From assembly GCA_930367205.1 (NCBI GenBank), contig OV884011.1:108367139-108431138 (forward strand): a DNA stretch of 64,000 nucleotides, written 5' to 3'. The notes under the pieces are model-generated. The model was not told the origin of the DNA and made no database searches. It saw only the letters and a list, made by a program, of their open reading frames with translations. Of this stretch, positions 32,506 to 46,969 are shown in pieces. The translations under genes were made by a program, and so were the position numbers. This DNA comes from Acanthosoma haemorrhoidale. Lineage: Eukaryota > Arthropoda > Insecta > Hemiptera > Acanthosomatidae. Positions within the stretch are counted from its first letter, which is position 1. Each line of letters opens with the position of its first letter.

Positions 32506-35500
32506 AGACCAGTAAAGCTAAGAGAATAAAGCTATTATTAACAAGATTGTGACTTAGACTGAACCGGAAATTGTGCAATATGGACACTAAGACACTGAAC
32601 AGTTTAACATCGCTACATACTAAAGGTGACGTCCGTTATTTAGTGATCATTACTTTTCAATTTATACAAATCTGTAATATGTAAGTCCATAATGAAAGAT
32701 ATAAGTTTTATCATATAATAGATAAATTAATAGCAAAATATCAACAAGAAGATCTTAAATTCGCACCATTAATTGGAACTCCTCCCACCCATCCCGCTTT
32801 GAACAGCGGAGGTATGAAGTAAGTAATGAGTGTGACCCGATCAATTTAAGCAGCATTTTAAGGCATATGTCGTCTCTTTACTTCATTTCTTCCATGATGT
32901 TATTTTAGTAGTTGACCTTACAAATTGAATGTTTTATCCACCTGTTTTATCTATTTATTTATTATTATTTTAAGAAATATTTATGGAAGTTCCATAGGCT
33001 ATTATTTTATATTTTTCTGGCTTCTCATTTTTTTCCTTTTTTTTAATCTTCAGTATGACTTCTTCAGAAGCCAAAGTTTTTTTTGCTAGATAAACATGAA
33101 TGACCTGTTATTAAGTTATATAAATGACATACCCTCTTATTCTTAATACGTTTTAAGAGATTTATAATCCTCTGTGATACGGAATATGTCTTTGTAATTT
33201 CATGTAGTGAAGTCAGTCATTAGAGTTTGTCTAGGTTTTAAACCATTTGTATTGCAAATAAGGATTGTTAGTTTTTCAAGAAAAATCTTCAAGGCTGATA
33301 TAAAGTATTTTTTTCTTTTATTGATTAATGGACCTTAAATTAGATAGTATAGGTATTATGTATATTATTTGTATACAGAAAACTCTATTAATGTGTACGA
33401 CTCCAGAATTTCTTTGAACTTTATTTAGGCTAATTCCTACTCCAACAGCTACGTTTTAAAAACCCTAATAAATGGTACAATTTACAAAATAAAATTACGC
33501 AGGACACATTTTATGTCACACCACTGTATACTAAACTTATACTGAACATATATGACGTATATCTCTACCAAAATAAACTGTCTACAGTCTCCGCATATGA
33601 AAAATATAAACAAAGTAGCAACTTTTATTTATTTCACTACTACGTAATATTGTATTTCCGCTTATGAATCAGCATTTTCAATTTCAGAACTAATAACGAA
33701 AAGATTAAACGTATGATGTTGACTGCCCGTGGAATTGGGATTTAATTACGTTCCAGTAGAATAAATTTAGAAAACAAAAGATTCTTATCATTAAAGTTTC
33801 ATTGGCTGAAGATTTTTTTTGAAAACCAGTTAACTTCATAAAAATATAATTAAGACTGCTTTTAGTTATATCACACGATGTGATTGTAACGGTAATTTTT
33901 TCACAAACAAATTTTATAATGCGTACGTCTGGCAACTGATTTGTGATGAATGTGCCGCAGAACCGAATTACCGTAGTTTGGCCAATCCCATTTTTCCGAT
34001 TATTAAGTGAGTCCGGTTCCCTGAGCATATCTTTGCCGCACCTAGATAGTGGCATCATATGGCATATATGGTATCATCTTTATTTGAAGTCCAGTCATCA
34101 ATACTGAATTCTGGATTATTTCCGTTGGTGATGCTACAAATTTGCATGTGTGTTCTGAAATCATAAATGAAAATGATAAATAATTCTGATTTTAGACGTC
34201 TTCCATATTCTATAGTATGTAAAACATTCCCTTGGCATAATGAAAATGTAGAGTTTTATTAGATATTCGAACTTCGTAGCCAACTTCACTTTTTGACAAT
34301 TGAAATGTACTTATGTGCTGGGATAGAGGTCTTAACAGTGAACTAATTTTCTCACCCAACAGTATCTCGTTTAATTACTAAAATTACAAAATAAATAGGA
34401 TCCGTTTGTTCGTTGATCGAAGTGAATAGACCCTGTGCAGGGTACACTTAGTCTACCCTTTGTAGGAATAATGAACAATTACTAACTATGATGCTCAAAT
34501 GATCTAGGGTAATGATCGATTTCACCCCTCACTTAATTCTTGCCTTTGTTATTTTTTTGGCATATTTTGTTGGTTACACAGGGTGACCGTGGTATCGTCT
34601 GTGAACAATTTTTCTTCCTATATTTAGCAGCCTTACTTAGCAGCCTAATGTTCTCTTAAAAAGATCAGTCTGGTTGTGAGGTGTTTCCTGTATGAATTAT
34701 AAGTTCCTCTTAATTATTTATCGAAATATACAATTACAAAAAATTTTAACCCAAAAGCCTTCTATATAATAATAAATAAGTCAAAAGTAAGTTTCTACCT
34801 GAAGCAAACGCCTGATAAACTGAGAAGATTAATAAGGACCAACTAAAAAACAAAAAGGCAATCAGCATTAAAGTTACTTCCGTTGGAATTCGATGCCAAA
34901 GGGGAGGACCTTGTTATTATTCTCTACAAATAGGGATAGACTGGTGGAATCTATCCTGATGCATGAAAGGTCATGGAAAGCTTGACAAGTTTAGGGTATC
35001 AGATAGATCGCACTGGCCTTACTATAGGATCGACGACTCTGCGGCAAACGTTCATTTCACCTATTCTGCCATAGCACAAAAATCTTCAGCATTTTGGAAT
35101 CTGATCTTTCTGTGTTGATTGGAAAAAGGCAGACTTACAGGTCTTTTATCTTCTTTGTACATAAATGGATGATATTTTAGGGATCAGCTCATTTCCAAAA
35201 TCTTCTGGAAAGCTATGACAATGCAAGCTCGAGGTATAAGAGTGGGAATAAAACAGTAAAATGATGACTGTTGAGGAGGACACGTTGTTGAGACCTTGTA
35301 CGGACCGCTTAGCCACCCTGTGTATTAAGAAGCTACACTCCGTTTTGCCCACCGTACTTGGTAAGAGAAATGTAAAACTAAAATCATTCAAGTTACTAAT
35401 CAAAATTCAATCCCATAAATACAGTCCCTTTTTCCAATTGAAAAGATTGATAATGTCTAAATACTTTCATATTTCACTGTATGAAAAAACAAATTTTTCA

Positions 35501-38500
35501 ATAAAGAATTTACAGTCTTTCCAATTATTTATTTTTATTTTTAAATTGCCAGTTGACATGTAGCCTATTTAGGTATCTCCAGGTCTAAAAGTAAAACAGA
35601 ATATATGTAAAACTACATTTAAATTATTTTTCTCCATAGTGGTTTTTGTTTCTTATGTTTTATGATGACGTGCTATTTATTAAAAGTAATTAATACGTAT
35701 CCCTGGCTAGGGGCAAAGGGTTTATATTCCTTCCCAAGTCTATCCACGATCCTTCAGTATTACTTGTTTTCTTGTTGGATGGAGAATATAAATGTGTTTT
35801 TTATTTTATATGTGTTTTGTAACTTGACTTGAGATGGTGTCTCTTTTTGGAATGTTAACTTGTAAGAATATTATAAATATTTCCAGTGAGATTTAGTTGT
35901 TGCAATCCTTTTGACCATGAGCGTATTTATGTGTAAATAAATATGTATTGAGTATGATCTCCTTTACCCTGTAATATTTTATTTAATTATATTATCCAGA
36001 CGATTGTAAAATGTAACCATTGCTATATTAGGTACTTATGCTATACCGGGTATAACCGAATCGATATTTTTATATCGCCGCATCAGTTGCAGCTAATAAA
36101 CAGACGTGTTCTAAATACGGACATTAAGTAATGCATGAACAGGAGACAGTAAGTGCTTCGTGCTCTGAGATAAGAGAACCGTGTTTGTCATGTAGCTGTC
36201 TTCGGTTACTTAATTATGGCTGGGCTTGGTCAACAATAACTTTGCAATAAGTCACTTTGGATATCAAAACCCTACTATTTTAAAGGATTTTATATTTTTA
36301 TAGGTAAACCGAATCATAGATTTGGTATCAGCAGTTTTTTTATCTGTCTGTATGTAATCCAACTGTTCTAAAGTTTCAATAATATGTTCCACCAGTTGTA
36401 AACACCTGCCTTAGGTTTGGTGTTATTAACTAGAGAATAAATGTCGGACCCATTTCGATTAATTTCAATATTTTTTAAGCCACAGTATTTTATAAAGCTA
36501 AAACTCTTAGGGTAGAAAGAAAAAATCAGTAATAGGTGTCTACCCACAAATCGTTTAGTTTGTGGCTAGAAACCGATTACTGAAGTTTCCTTTCCACGCT
36601 TTAAGCTTTTAGTGGTTAGGACTTATTTCAATACTTTAATAAAGGCCAATATTTCAACTATTTACTGAAATGTATTTAGTTTTTTTTGTAAAAACGATCT
36701 GCAGCCATGTTGATGGTCTAACTAATAAAATAAAATATTATTAGTTGAAAATAAGGAGTAAGTTTTTTTAATCATCTAATTAGAATGACTATTCGAGAAA
36801 TATACTTTAATATGTATATGGTTTCCTGTTGAGCGTTTATTTATTGTTACAAAATTAAATTAATAAATATTTATCCCTCACTGGTCTATCCAAAGTTTAT
36901 TTTACACCGATAAGAGCACTTTGGAGACTAGCACACCATTCTCAAGTATCTTGTAAATAAAATGAATGAAAGTAAAATGATCGGAAAGGTCATAAAAAAA
37001 TAGGAGAAATCAGAAGTAACTTTTCACATTGATTTTTATTTTCAAATAAATACTACCACCATTCGGTTGTGTAGTCTATCAAAGCGATTATATCATTAAA
37101 AAAAAAAATTTAGAGCATTGATGTATAAATATTGTTTATTACCACGATTAGCCCTTCAAGCAGCCTACGAAAATAAATTACAATTAGTTAATTGTAGATG
37201 TGAAATATTCAACTGTTGCCAAGCTTGAAGGGAGAGTCTCTACTTTCATCCCTACAGTGCGATAACTTGCATCTATGGTTATCGTCAAAATGTATATAAT
37301 ACTACTAACGGAAAGATGGAAAAAAAAATTAAAGGTCAAAAATTGTAATTTGTTAATTAACAAGTTGTAATTTGTTTCCCGTGGTTAAAAGGCCTTTTTC
37401 AGTTACCAAGTTGGTTTAGTAAGAAAATTAACTATGCTCGATCAAAATAATGGAGTAGTTATTTCACAAGATTTTATTAGACTAGGCTAATCTAGTAAAT
37501 TCATCTCGCCATTGATTTTTATTTATTTTATATATCTATTTCATTTATTTATATTTTAGTTCATAATCGATGAAAACCTTACAAGGATTAAACGGAGAGT
37601 GAATATGCTACAACTTTCAATTTTCACGTCTAAAATATTAAAAAAAAAACACGTTACTCTTCGTTTGGTACCTGTTTTTAACGCAGTAAACACGCATGAC
37701 ACGACGTCGAAATAGTGACTCTATACCTATATCTATACCGCGTGCGAAAAATATAGAAGACTTGGCTACTCACCGAAAGGGGTCGGTGTGGGTCATGGAG
37801 CGGTCAGTAGCTGACTGGGCTGTGGTCGGCCTCTCCCCACCACCGCACGTGGTTGTCAGTAGTCTTTGTTTACAATCTCTGCCCTAGTCAATGGTACAGG
37901 TATAGGTGTGCTTATGGCTCCTTGGTCTAGGTGACTATCTAATTGTGGAGCCCATCCTCACTGATCAAAAATATAAAATACTTTTCTATTAAATAACAGC
38001 ATCGGCGATAAAACTCAAAGCTGAGTCATATTTTTAGGGGCACTTGGTTTGTTTCTTTTAATGATATATTTATTAAAATATCGTGATTTCCGGTTAATTC
38101 ATGATTCTGGACGATATATATTGCACAGATAATAGTTTCTGAACAGCTTTGCACAGATATGCCCCTCAGCTTCCCGCAAAACTTCCGAATCACTTACTTG
38201 CAAGGCACCCGTCTCGTTGTATTGCACAGACATGTTACATCATCGCTTTTTAGCTCACAAATGTTTTTACTAAAATTTAGGAAAATTGCTATTTGTTTTA
38301 ATAATTTATATTGAAACACGTTCACAGAACCAGTGTGGTAGAAAAAGATTTAGTCAAGAGTAGGATTTAAAGATCCTGGGAGGGGCACTTTTTTTTTTTT
38401 AGTTTAACCATTATTTCTTTAAACAACTGGAATACTGTGCAATGACTTGGAACTTTCGTGAATATGTTTAACAAAATGGGATTGTAATTAGATGAATCAA

Positions 38501-41500
38501 TATTTTTGTCTACCTACTGCTATATCTCCATCCAGTGCTGTAACACATGATACATTTACAGAATGTAATAAATGGAGGATAGTTTAATCCATTAATATTG
38601 ATCAATATAGCTTTATCAAACTCACTGTTACATAAAAATACACAGTCTTAAATTTAAATAATTAAATATATTACGTACATATAAGAATCAGTAAATGTAG
38701 GGGCTCAAGCAGAAATACATCAAGTATATATCTGATGGCTACGTACCTATTAAATGTATATCAAAATTAGGCGTGAGTTACAAGGGAGGTGTTAACAGCA
38801 CTGTTAAAACGGGCATCGGATCTAATAATTTCTTGTAACTATTTAAGCTGAGAGAGTCTAATTTTATTTTAATATGTTATAATTTATTTATCAATCCTTT
38901 ATTCTTTACGTTGTGTAACAATTGTGTGTTGCGTTGCATTACATATTTGTACCTAAGCTCTAATATTTGTATTATATTGCAATACGTTTAAATTATTTAG
39001 GTCTCACATTTTATTGCAATTAGAAATAAAAATGCTCCTTAGTTTGTTTGCTTATTATGATTACTACTTATAACAGTTTCAATGTCCTAAATTCCTAAAG
39101 TTTAAATTTATATTAATAATTGTTACGTGCAAGTATACTTTCATCGACATTTATGTCCGCTTTCTAACAGTGACACATGGGTAGATCTTGATACCCTGAA
39201 AAGAAAAAGAAAAGAGAAAGCATCGGAGGAACTGCATAGGAATTCTGCTTTGAAAAGCAGAAGGGAAAAGAGGAAAATAAAGGAAGAAGTGAAATCAATC
39301 TAATGAGATCTTCTTTCTTCTGCCTAGGTTATAGATTGAAAGAACGGACATAACTCTTGCAATTTTAAACATAGATAATGACGAGTCACCACTCAATATC
39401 TTTATTTCCTTTAGCCAATTAATCCTCATTGAATATTACCTTTCTATGCATTGAAAAAGCACTTATGAAGATACAATTCCTACCTGACGAGTGAGCTGTA
39501 ATCCTGTACCGGTGCGGACACTGTTGCTTCAACCACTTCAAGAAGTGGACACAAACTGCGCAGGCGACAAGCGTTAAACAAACGGCATGAGTGTCGCAAG
39601 AGTGAGTAAGTGGCTGACCTCAGCGGGCTTCGATCTCAGTCACGCTAATTTTTCATTAGACACTAATAGGGCTCTAGAAGGACGTAAATGTCGTGTTGGT
39701 TATTATATGGCCCTTTAGAGGGATACAGATAATTTAGTATAAAAGTACGTGGTAAAACCAATAATAATTCAGCTATTGACCTACATAAATCTATTTACAA
39801 AGTAAAGCCAGTGTAAATCTGGTCAGGTTGTAAATAATGGGATAGTTCACAACGGCGCGTTTTAAGGCTCAATTTACAGCGGAGCCCTTCCATACATCTT
39901 ATTCCTTTTATTAAAACTCATTAAAGTCAAAGGGAATTTCAGTGTAAATAGCTATTAGCAACACGCGCTCGATCGAAGAGGATTTTATTACATATAAGAT
40001 CTGGATGGGGGTTGGCATTAGATAGACACGGTTTGGAAGGCTTTGGGGGGATACACTTATTCCGCACTTTATATGAGTTATGAACGCAATAAGAATACAA
40101 CTAAACTATATGAAAACGACGAAGGAAGCATTATAAGTGGATTGATCTTGTTAGAACCAATCGAACAAAGCATTTTGTTGGTGTGATTGGAATACCGAAC
40201 GTGTTTTGCCTTTTCGCTCGTACAATTTGTATTAAATAGCGTAATCATTTTCTCCCGTTCCTTCATCATTCCAACAATTGTTGAGCAGGATGTTTGAAAT
40301 TTTTAGGGGGATTGAGCCCGTGGGATCAACGGAAACGACTGTAGGAAGTATTCCTAACTGCTCCTTGATAGTAAATTGTTACTGTGGTATGCTTTATAGA
40401 AATAGTGCTTTAGAATAGTATAAACACAAGAAAGAAGTGAAATTGATATTGGCACTTCTTCAAAGCTTCAGAACAGGCCCCTATAACTACCGGGGGTTCT
40501 GTGGGGGGTTTAAACTAAACACATAGAAATCACATTTTAAACTATTCTGGAACTTAAAATCTAGACGAAAATGTTGGCAATTTTTTTTAATAAAAACAAT
40601 TTTGTTCCTTTGTCTTATTATGTCATATTTTACTTGAAGATTACTCAAGGTCTCTTAAAATAAATTTTATTATACTTCAATAATCCTGTTGTAAAAATTC
40701 AGCGAAAATATAACGGATACAAAGTATTATATTAGCGCATTCTCGGAAGGAGCTTGGTTTTTTAAATCCTTCCGTTTCCATTTCAGGCTTTCAGGCCCCC
40801 TTTCGGCCGGGCCCCCTGGCCACGGAGTATAGATCCGACCTTATGTCCGATCTGAAGCTTTAACCGATTGTTCGTAGGAAACAACATAAATAGTTTTTTT
40901 ATATGTCATTTCGTGGGACCGACTACTATTTTGATCGTGATGTCCGATTGTAAACTACATACGGTGTCATAAGCGATTTTGAGGTATTTGTTTTTAAAGC
41001 GTGGAGACTGTAGGCCATTTGTTTTGTAGAGATATTGGCCAATATAACTTTAGTGAAAAATGAAGTAAGTTAAAAATGAGTCCGTGAAGCTTCATTGTAT
41101 GATATGCGCTCTTTATTAGAGATGTTTCTTTAAGAGAGATGTTTATTAGAGATGAGTCAATGTGGTTATTGCAGCTGTAATTAGCACATCTGCAGTTCGT
41201 GATCGTAAATTCTATAGTTTTACAGTAGTAAACATTGAAAGATTTTAGTCCATCCAAATAGTATATTTATACTTGGACTATTTAATTAAATGTCCACTAG
41301 TAAATAAAATATACCAATCTACCTATTACAATAACTATTTTTGAAATATCACTCGTAGTTCATAATTTAGGCGTATCAAAACACACTAGATCCACTTTTT
41401 TCTGGTTTTAGGCTTATTCTCTTAATAACGACTTCAAAAGAATACTCTCGTATCAAACCCAACTAACAGTTGTTTTTTTGTCTCTCCTCAAAATTGGTTC

Positions 41501-42281
41501 CAGCTGGTTTTGAATTATTACAATATTTTTTTAATTTCTAGTAATCTTACCTACGTTGAGTAAACTAAAAATATTTCTTATTTATGTGAAACAATGAGAC
41601 ATGGATGGTTTGCTATCCCTTTTTTTTTTGTGAAGAAAGTATTTTGAGACCATTGAGATTTAGGCGTTTTAAGACCTTCTTTCTTCTAAGAATGAAAACC
41701 AAGATTTAATGGTTTCAATTCATTTTTGACGAAAGCAAAATCATTGGCGTTTTAGACATGAAATGTGGTTTTATTCCCAAACTCGTACTTGATGCCAACT
41801 ACCCTCAATTTGGATTTGAGTTTAGTAATTATTTCTCTGAGGTTGATTTATGGGGTATTTAGTATCATTGGGAAATACTGGTTAGTCGATTTCCTCATGA
41901 GATTTTCATTGCGAGAACTGTCCGTATATTCTGCAACCAGATCTGTAAAAACCTCTTAATTGTTTCCCAATTCTATTTTGTATTGGATAGACTCGCTTTT
42001 TTTATCTTTCAAAGCTTGGTTTTTGTTGATGTACCTGGAGTAGATAATTGCATGATTTGCGTGGCAACCTCAGGCGTTATTATAAATATAACTGGTTATG
42101 ATAACTCAAATACAAAATGTCTTACATAAATGAAAAACATAACTGACAAGACACGTCTATTCTCTATGGCCACCTCAGCGGGAGAGGAAGAAAGGTAATC
42201 TGGGCGTGTGATCGAGTAATCCTGGGCCATAAACGATAAAGAAGACAAGAAATTCAGGAAGTATCTTAGGATTTTTAGCCA
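32506..42281. other. Long AT-rich intergenic DNA, no gene recognised
   Basis: Almost 10 kb without a convincing coding frame. The longest frames (33705-34058 minus, 117 codons; 35261-35563 plus, 100 codons) lack recognisable domains. GC-richer patches occur at about 34870-35060, 37680-37930, 39480-39640 and 40760-40870. They were not identified and may be old element scraps or exons. Confidence 0.4.
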
Positions 42282-42470
42282 TTATGTAGGTGAAATGAAA
42301 GGACTGTGCTCAGAAGACAGTGCAGTAGGCAGAGGACGGCCTCTGTAGTTCGTCATCCTCGATCTCCACTGGAGGTGCTTGGTGTTGAAGTCCCCTCTTG
42401 CAAGACAATGATTTCCAAGGGAGTTAAGGGGGGGTGGGAGAAAGGGATAGAACCCTCTAGGTGTGTTCAC
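42282..42470 (-). pseudogene. LINE endonuclease fragment (Jockey-like)
   Basis: Minus-strand frame containing LARGDFNTKHLQWRSRMTN followed by RGRPL. This matches the GGDFNAKH..WGSR..N.RG block of the apurinic-type endonuclease of Jockey-group LINEs. The Asp and Asn of the GDFN motif are kept. Only about 60 codons survive, and no RT follows downstream. Confidence 0.65.
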
Positions 42471-43261
42471 AATAAAACTCTTTAAAAAAAATGTCTTCGT
42501 ATAAAACCTTAAATTCTGACGTTTAAATTGAACTCATTCTCTTTCCTTTGTCAATCCTGTTTATGAAACATTGTTAGAAAATCCATGTCATAGAAGTATA
42601 TAATTTAGTTAGTAGGCTAAAAGAAAAGGCTTGAAATTAAATGTATTTGTTTGAGTGTACAGTCATAAAAACATGAAAGGTAACGAAAAGTTGGCTGGCA
42701 ATGAAACTTCTTCAATCTTCTCATTAGGAACCAATGGCATGGCAAGTCTATTATAAAACGCGTGTATCGTACATGGTAAAGAGAACAGTTTTGCAAAATC
42801 CACAGTTTACACCAAATGCTTTACCGATCGAGATAATCTAAAAGATCTGATGCTCGAGAGATAATTTATTGTTAATCAGAGGGGAGGAAGTAGCTTTGAT
42901 AGGCTGAAGAATAAGCACACCGTTCAAACTCATCTGTCCATAATGCGCAGAGCTGATGCGAGAGACTAGAACATTATTGCCATGCGTATCTTGAAAAGTT
43001 TGAAAACACTGAGGCCAATTATCCTCCAAGATTTTCAAAGCATTGAGAGGTAATGAGAAGTAAACTGAAATAGCGGAGAAGTTACAAAAGGCGAGAAAGC
43101 ATATTTCTGGGCGGGCGAACGAATGAAAGAAAATTTGCTTAACATCGTATGATCTTTCAGAAAGATTTTCAGGAATATAACAGAGGAAACGAAAATTTTT
43201 AGGAAAGGGAAACAGATTTTTTTTATTACCTTTAAAAGACCTTATGGTGCGATTATTTTTT

Positions 43262-43440
43262 TAATCTTTATTACAGATAATTGTGATAAGAGATTGCATT
43301 AAATTTCCTCATACCGTATTTACAATATAAACTCATAGAATGTAGGCATATACACTTAGCACAGAGATCCCCCAATCCACTCGCGATAATGTCACCTTCC
43401 TGGCTATGGAGGAAACGAGGAGTGTGATAACGAGAGAAAA
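43262..43440 (+). repeat. Dispersed repeat family R, copy 4
   Basis: Degenerate copy: ATTGTGATAAGAG, CTCATACCGTATTTACA, CACAGAGATCCCCCAATCCA and TGTCACCTTCCTGGCTATGG follow the family order with many substitutions. Confidence 0.5.
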
Positions 43441-46400
43441 AAAATCATGGAATGGATGGAAAAACGAAAGAAGCAAGACCGAAATGAACCAAATAAAAAA
43501 CAAGTTGTTTTGAGACACCGAAGACCCAATTGAATGGCCGAAGAAATAATATAGAAATTTTTAATCGTAACTGAAATTTAAATGCAGTTTGTTTCTATTT
43601 AAATTTAAAATTCCAAACTAATAACAACAATTAATTTTTATTTTTACTTTTATACATTAGAATTTTTCATTATTCATGTTTCTTTACCCGAAAAGTATAC
43701 TAAATAAAAAGATGATTGCGCGTATCATAAACTAATAAAAAATAAAACATTAGGACTTTAAAAATAAGACAAAATAACTTTAATATTACCTACAATTTAG
43801 GAATAATGCGCAGAAGACTAGTTAATTACTCTTTGTCTAAATAAAATAAAAATAAAAGCCATTGGTGCTACATATAAAATTTCAACTAAAGAATGTTGAT
43901 ATTAATGTTAAAAATTGAGTGACGTCTGATATACCTGAAATTTAAGGGTTTCCTTAGAATAAATTGAAAGTGGTTATGTTCCATTATTAATTAATGAACG
44001 CCCAATTGTTTTTGATAAAGCATCATTGTGATAAAAAGTGGAATTTGAATACAAAATTTTATGTCTCTAGATAAAAAAAATAAGAAGCATAAACACTACT
44101 AACAAGATATTACAACTAGTTCTCATTATGACATTTTATTAGTTTGTTAATTAATTACCTTATTAGGTTTATTTGCCATTAATTAGGTGTATTTATTATT
44201 TATCTAGGTCGTTATGATTATGAAAAATAAATGAAAGAACCCTTTTTTGAAAAAAATATTTTTTTAACAGTCATCACCTACGGCCCAATTGTGCTTTCCC
44301 AAATTACCAGTAAATACCTAATGGCTGACACTTCCTACAGGCACGTGTTAAAACGGTGAAGATATGAGCACTTATGCTCCCGATAAGAAAAAAAAAATAG
44401 TTCTTGAGCTACCTTGATTTCAGCCTTAAGCATTTTGCGTGCCAAGTGGGATTGACTAATATTTAAGTATATTTATAGCAATGTTGGATTTACACGAATG
44501 TGATTATATATAGTTATCAACAGTGAATAAAATATATTATATTTGTTTAACATTGTTAAATCCTTGATAAGTTCTGGAAGAGTGTGGCATTCCAGATACG
44601 TTAATCAATATATATATAAATAAGAATGAAGGGTGATGATGAGTATTAATAAGCGACAATATTTATCCCAGCCGAAGGAAAGCCTGTATCCCTGAAACGG
44701 AGATAACCAACATTCTGTTATTGACTGATTGAATAAATTGATATACAAATAGCATAATCTGTCAAATGTGCTTGTGACTTACTGTAAGGGGGCTAAAAAT
44801 GTTATGTTTTCTTAATTATAGTTTTTTACATACTTAGATTCTTCCTCATCTACCACGCTCTTCTTCCTCATCTATAACTGTATTATTGTGGTCATAAATA
44901 CACCATTCGTGGCATATTTTGCTTCTTCTTCCTCACTATATCGCCTATATATTCATAATAATATAAACTATATTAATCGGCCACGGATACATTTTTAATT
45001 TATGGTTTTTGGGTAGAAAAAATCTTAAATAAATAATAACCGTAAATTAGAAGACTAACAAAATGCATTGAAAATGAAAAATACAAGATAAATCAACGAT
45101 AGTATTATATCAAGAAGGCGCCTCCGTCGACACAGTCTGTACACCATCAGTGACCAGACCAGAATGAATGCACTGGGTCATCCACAGATCAGTCAGAGTC
45201 AGAGTGCTGATGCTGGATGCGTTTGAGGAATACCCTTGCTTGATCCTTGATTTGATGATCGGTCCAGACATATATAATATATATGGTAGACTCGACTATA
45301 TATATGTTGTTTATCTATTAAAAAGTATAGCAATATAATAGAGGCAATGAATACTTATATAGATAGTGTTGGTCTGGAAGTAAAACACGTTAGTAGGCAT
45401 GGAGGGAGAAAATGCCAGAGAGTGGTGTAGCGAACATGTCTATGGGAAGGTGGATTAAAGCAGCCTAAGGCGTAGACCATGGAGATTGAAAATGTAAGGA
45501 GGACTACAAGAATTAATCGTTTAGTAGAGGAATGAAGCAAGAAAATATTCGGTGCTGCAGAAGGAGAAAAAACAGTCAATGTCGACGTAGCGATGGGAGA
45601 TACGAGAGTACCGCGGAGCTACGTGGACAAACCTAACGGAAGGGTTAATTCATTCAGCCCTATTTTATATACCTTCGTTTGTTGCAGGGCAAAGGCATTT
45701 AAATCTTCCAGCTTCGAAAAAGATGTAATCGCTAATGGATTCTTTCTCTTATGACAAAATCCACACAGCTCTACAATGAAGTAATACCCTTCCCTCAGGA
45801 AATGTTCGCAATACAAGACGAAACGTTAGCAAATGGCGAGAAGAGATAGGGGAATGTCTGGGTAAGTCTGCATTAATATTAATGACTCTGCCCTAAATAC
45901 AACTCATGGGCTTTTTTTCTGCATTTCCATTCGTTCACCATAATCTTTTCATCAGCCACGGTTACTTTCTTTTCTTTGAATATTCAACTGAGAGAAGACC
46001 AAATATATATTTTTTTTTAATTTGGTAAATTTATTCTTTTTTTCCTCCATCGCGTGATTCTCAGTATTTCTGACAGCAGGATACACGACCTTTCGACTGT
46101 TCAATTAGCAATTCATTTATTCAAGTTTTCAACATTTTTTTCTCTTTCTCCCAGTATTCTGTATATTCTATATTTAAGACCCCCTACAACGAGCTCTTGT
46201 GCAGTATGAAATAAATGTATTTAGCTTGCGATAAAGGATAGATAAAACGCCACCCAAACTGACCTTTAGCATGTATTGTAACTTTGTATATTTCTGCAGG
46301 ATTGCACTTTGTAACTCAACAGTGCATTCAGGATTCATACACAAAATATACAAACTTAATCAAAACGCTGTATATGACCTAAGCGAGCTCATAGATTACA

Positions 46401-46870
46401 ATCGTTATTAATCAAACACTGCTCTAAATATTTCGGAATGAGTTTTATATATCTACTTTTTTTTCAATATTACATTGTGTAATTATTCTGATGCAGTCAA
46501 TTTTAGTGTGGTAGATCCAGTAAGTAGATTCCATTTTTGATAATTCGGCGTATCAGGGCGAAATTTATTCCTTTTGTTTCGAATTAACAAGCGTTTTGGT
46601 CCCAGGAAAATAATCTCTTAGGTTTCCTTGTAATTTAAACTCTAAAAAAAGATTCTATCTGCACTAATCATGATGATATATTAGCTATAATACTAAGGTG
46701 ACACGGTTGTGTTCTTTACTCATACAACATGTTCTAACAAAGTAGCCTGAAACGCATCAACGAACAAAATTAAATATGAAGAAATTCGAACCCGTTTGCT
46801 CAGCCAGTACTCAGAAACTGATTGAACTTATTTTCCAATTTTTCTCAAAACCCATTCCTTCGAACATACC
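43441..46870. other. AT-rich intergenic DNA, nothing certain
   Basis: Includes a GC-richer zone at 45110-45850 with minus-strand frames (45355-45579 and 45619-45816) that I could not identify. A TA-rich partial palindrome lies near 45270-45306. Confidence 0.35.
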
Positions 46871-46969
46871 TACACAGGTGGTCTGAAAAGTTTCCAACCT
46901 CAACATGAAGATGATAATAAAATAAATAAAAGCTTTGTTAGGCTGGAAACTTTTCAGACCACCCTCGTA
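46871..46969. mobile_element. Mariner-type MITE (irritans-like ends)
   Basis: A 99-bp element bounded by TA. The left end AGGTGGTCTGAAAAGTTTCC and the right end, read in reverse complement as GAGGGTGGTCTGAAAAGTTT, form a terminal inverted repeat of about 25 bp. This end sequence is typical of irritans-group mariners. Only about 40 bp of AT-rich filler lies between the ends, so it has no transposase and would need one in trans. Confidence 0.85.

Noticed and set aside
33705..34058. 117-codon minus-strand frame as a host gene
   Set aside because: No recognisable domain, no splice or promoter context, and AT-driven composition; chance is likely.
37696..37887. GC-richer frame near 37.7 kb as an exon
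   Set aside because: Short and with no recognisable motif or clear splice sites.
42838..43038. Minus-strand 66-codon frame as a gene
   Set aside because: Looks protein-like at first but matches no family I recognise and has no supporting neighbours.
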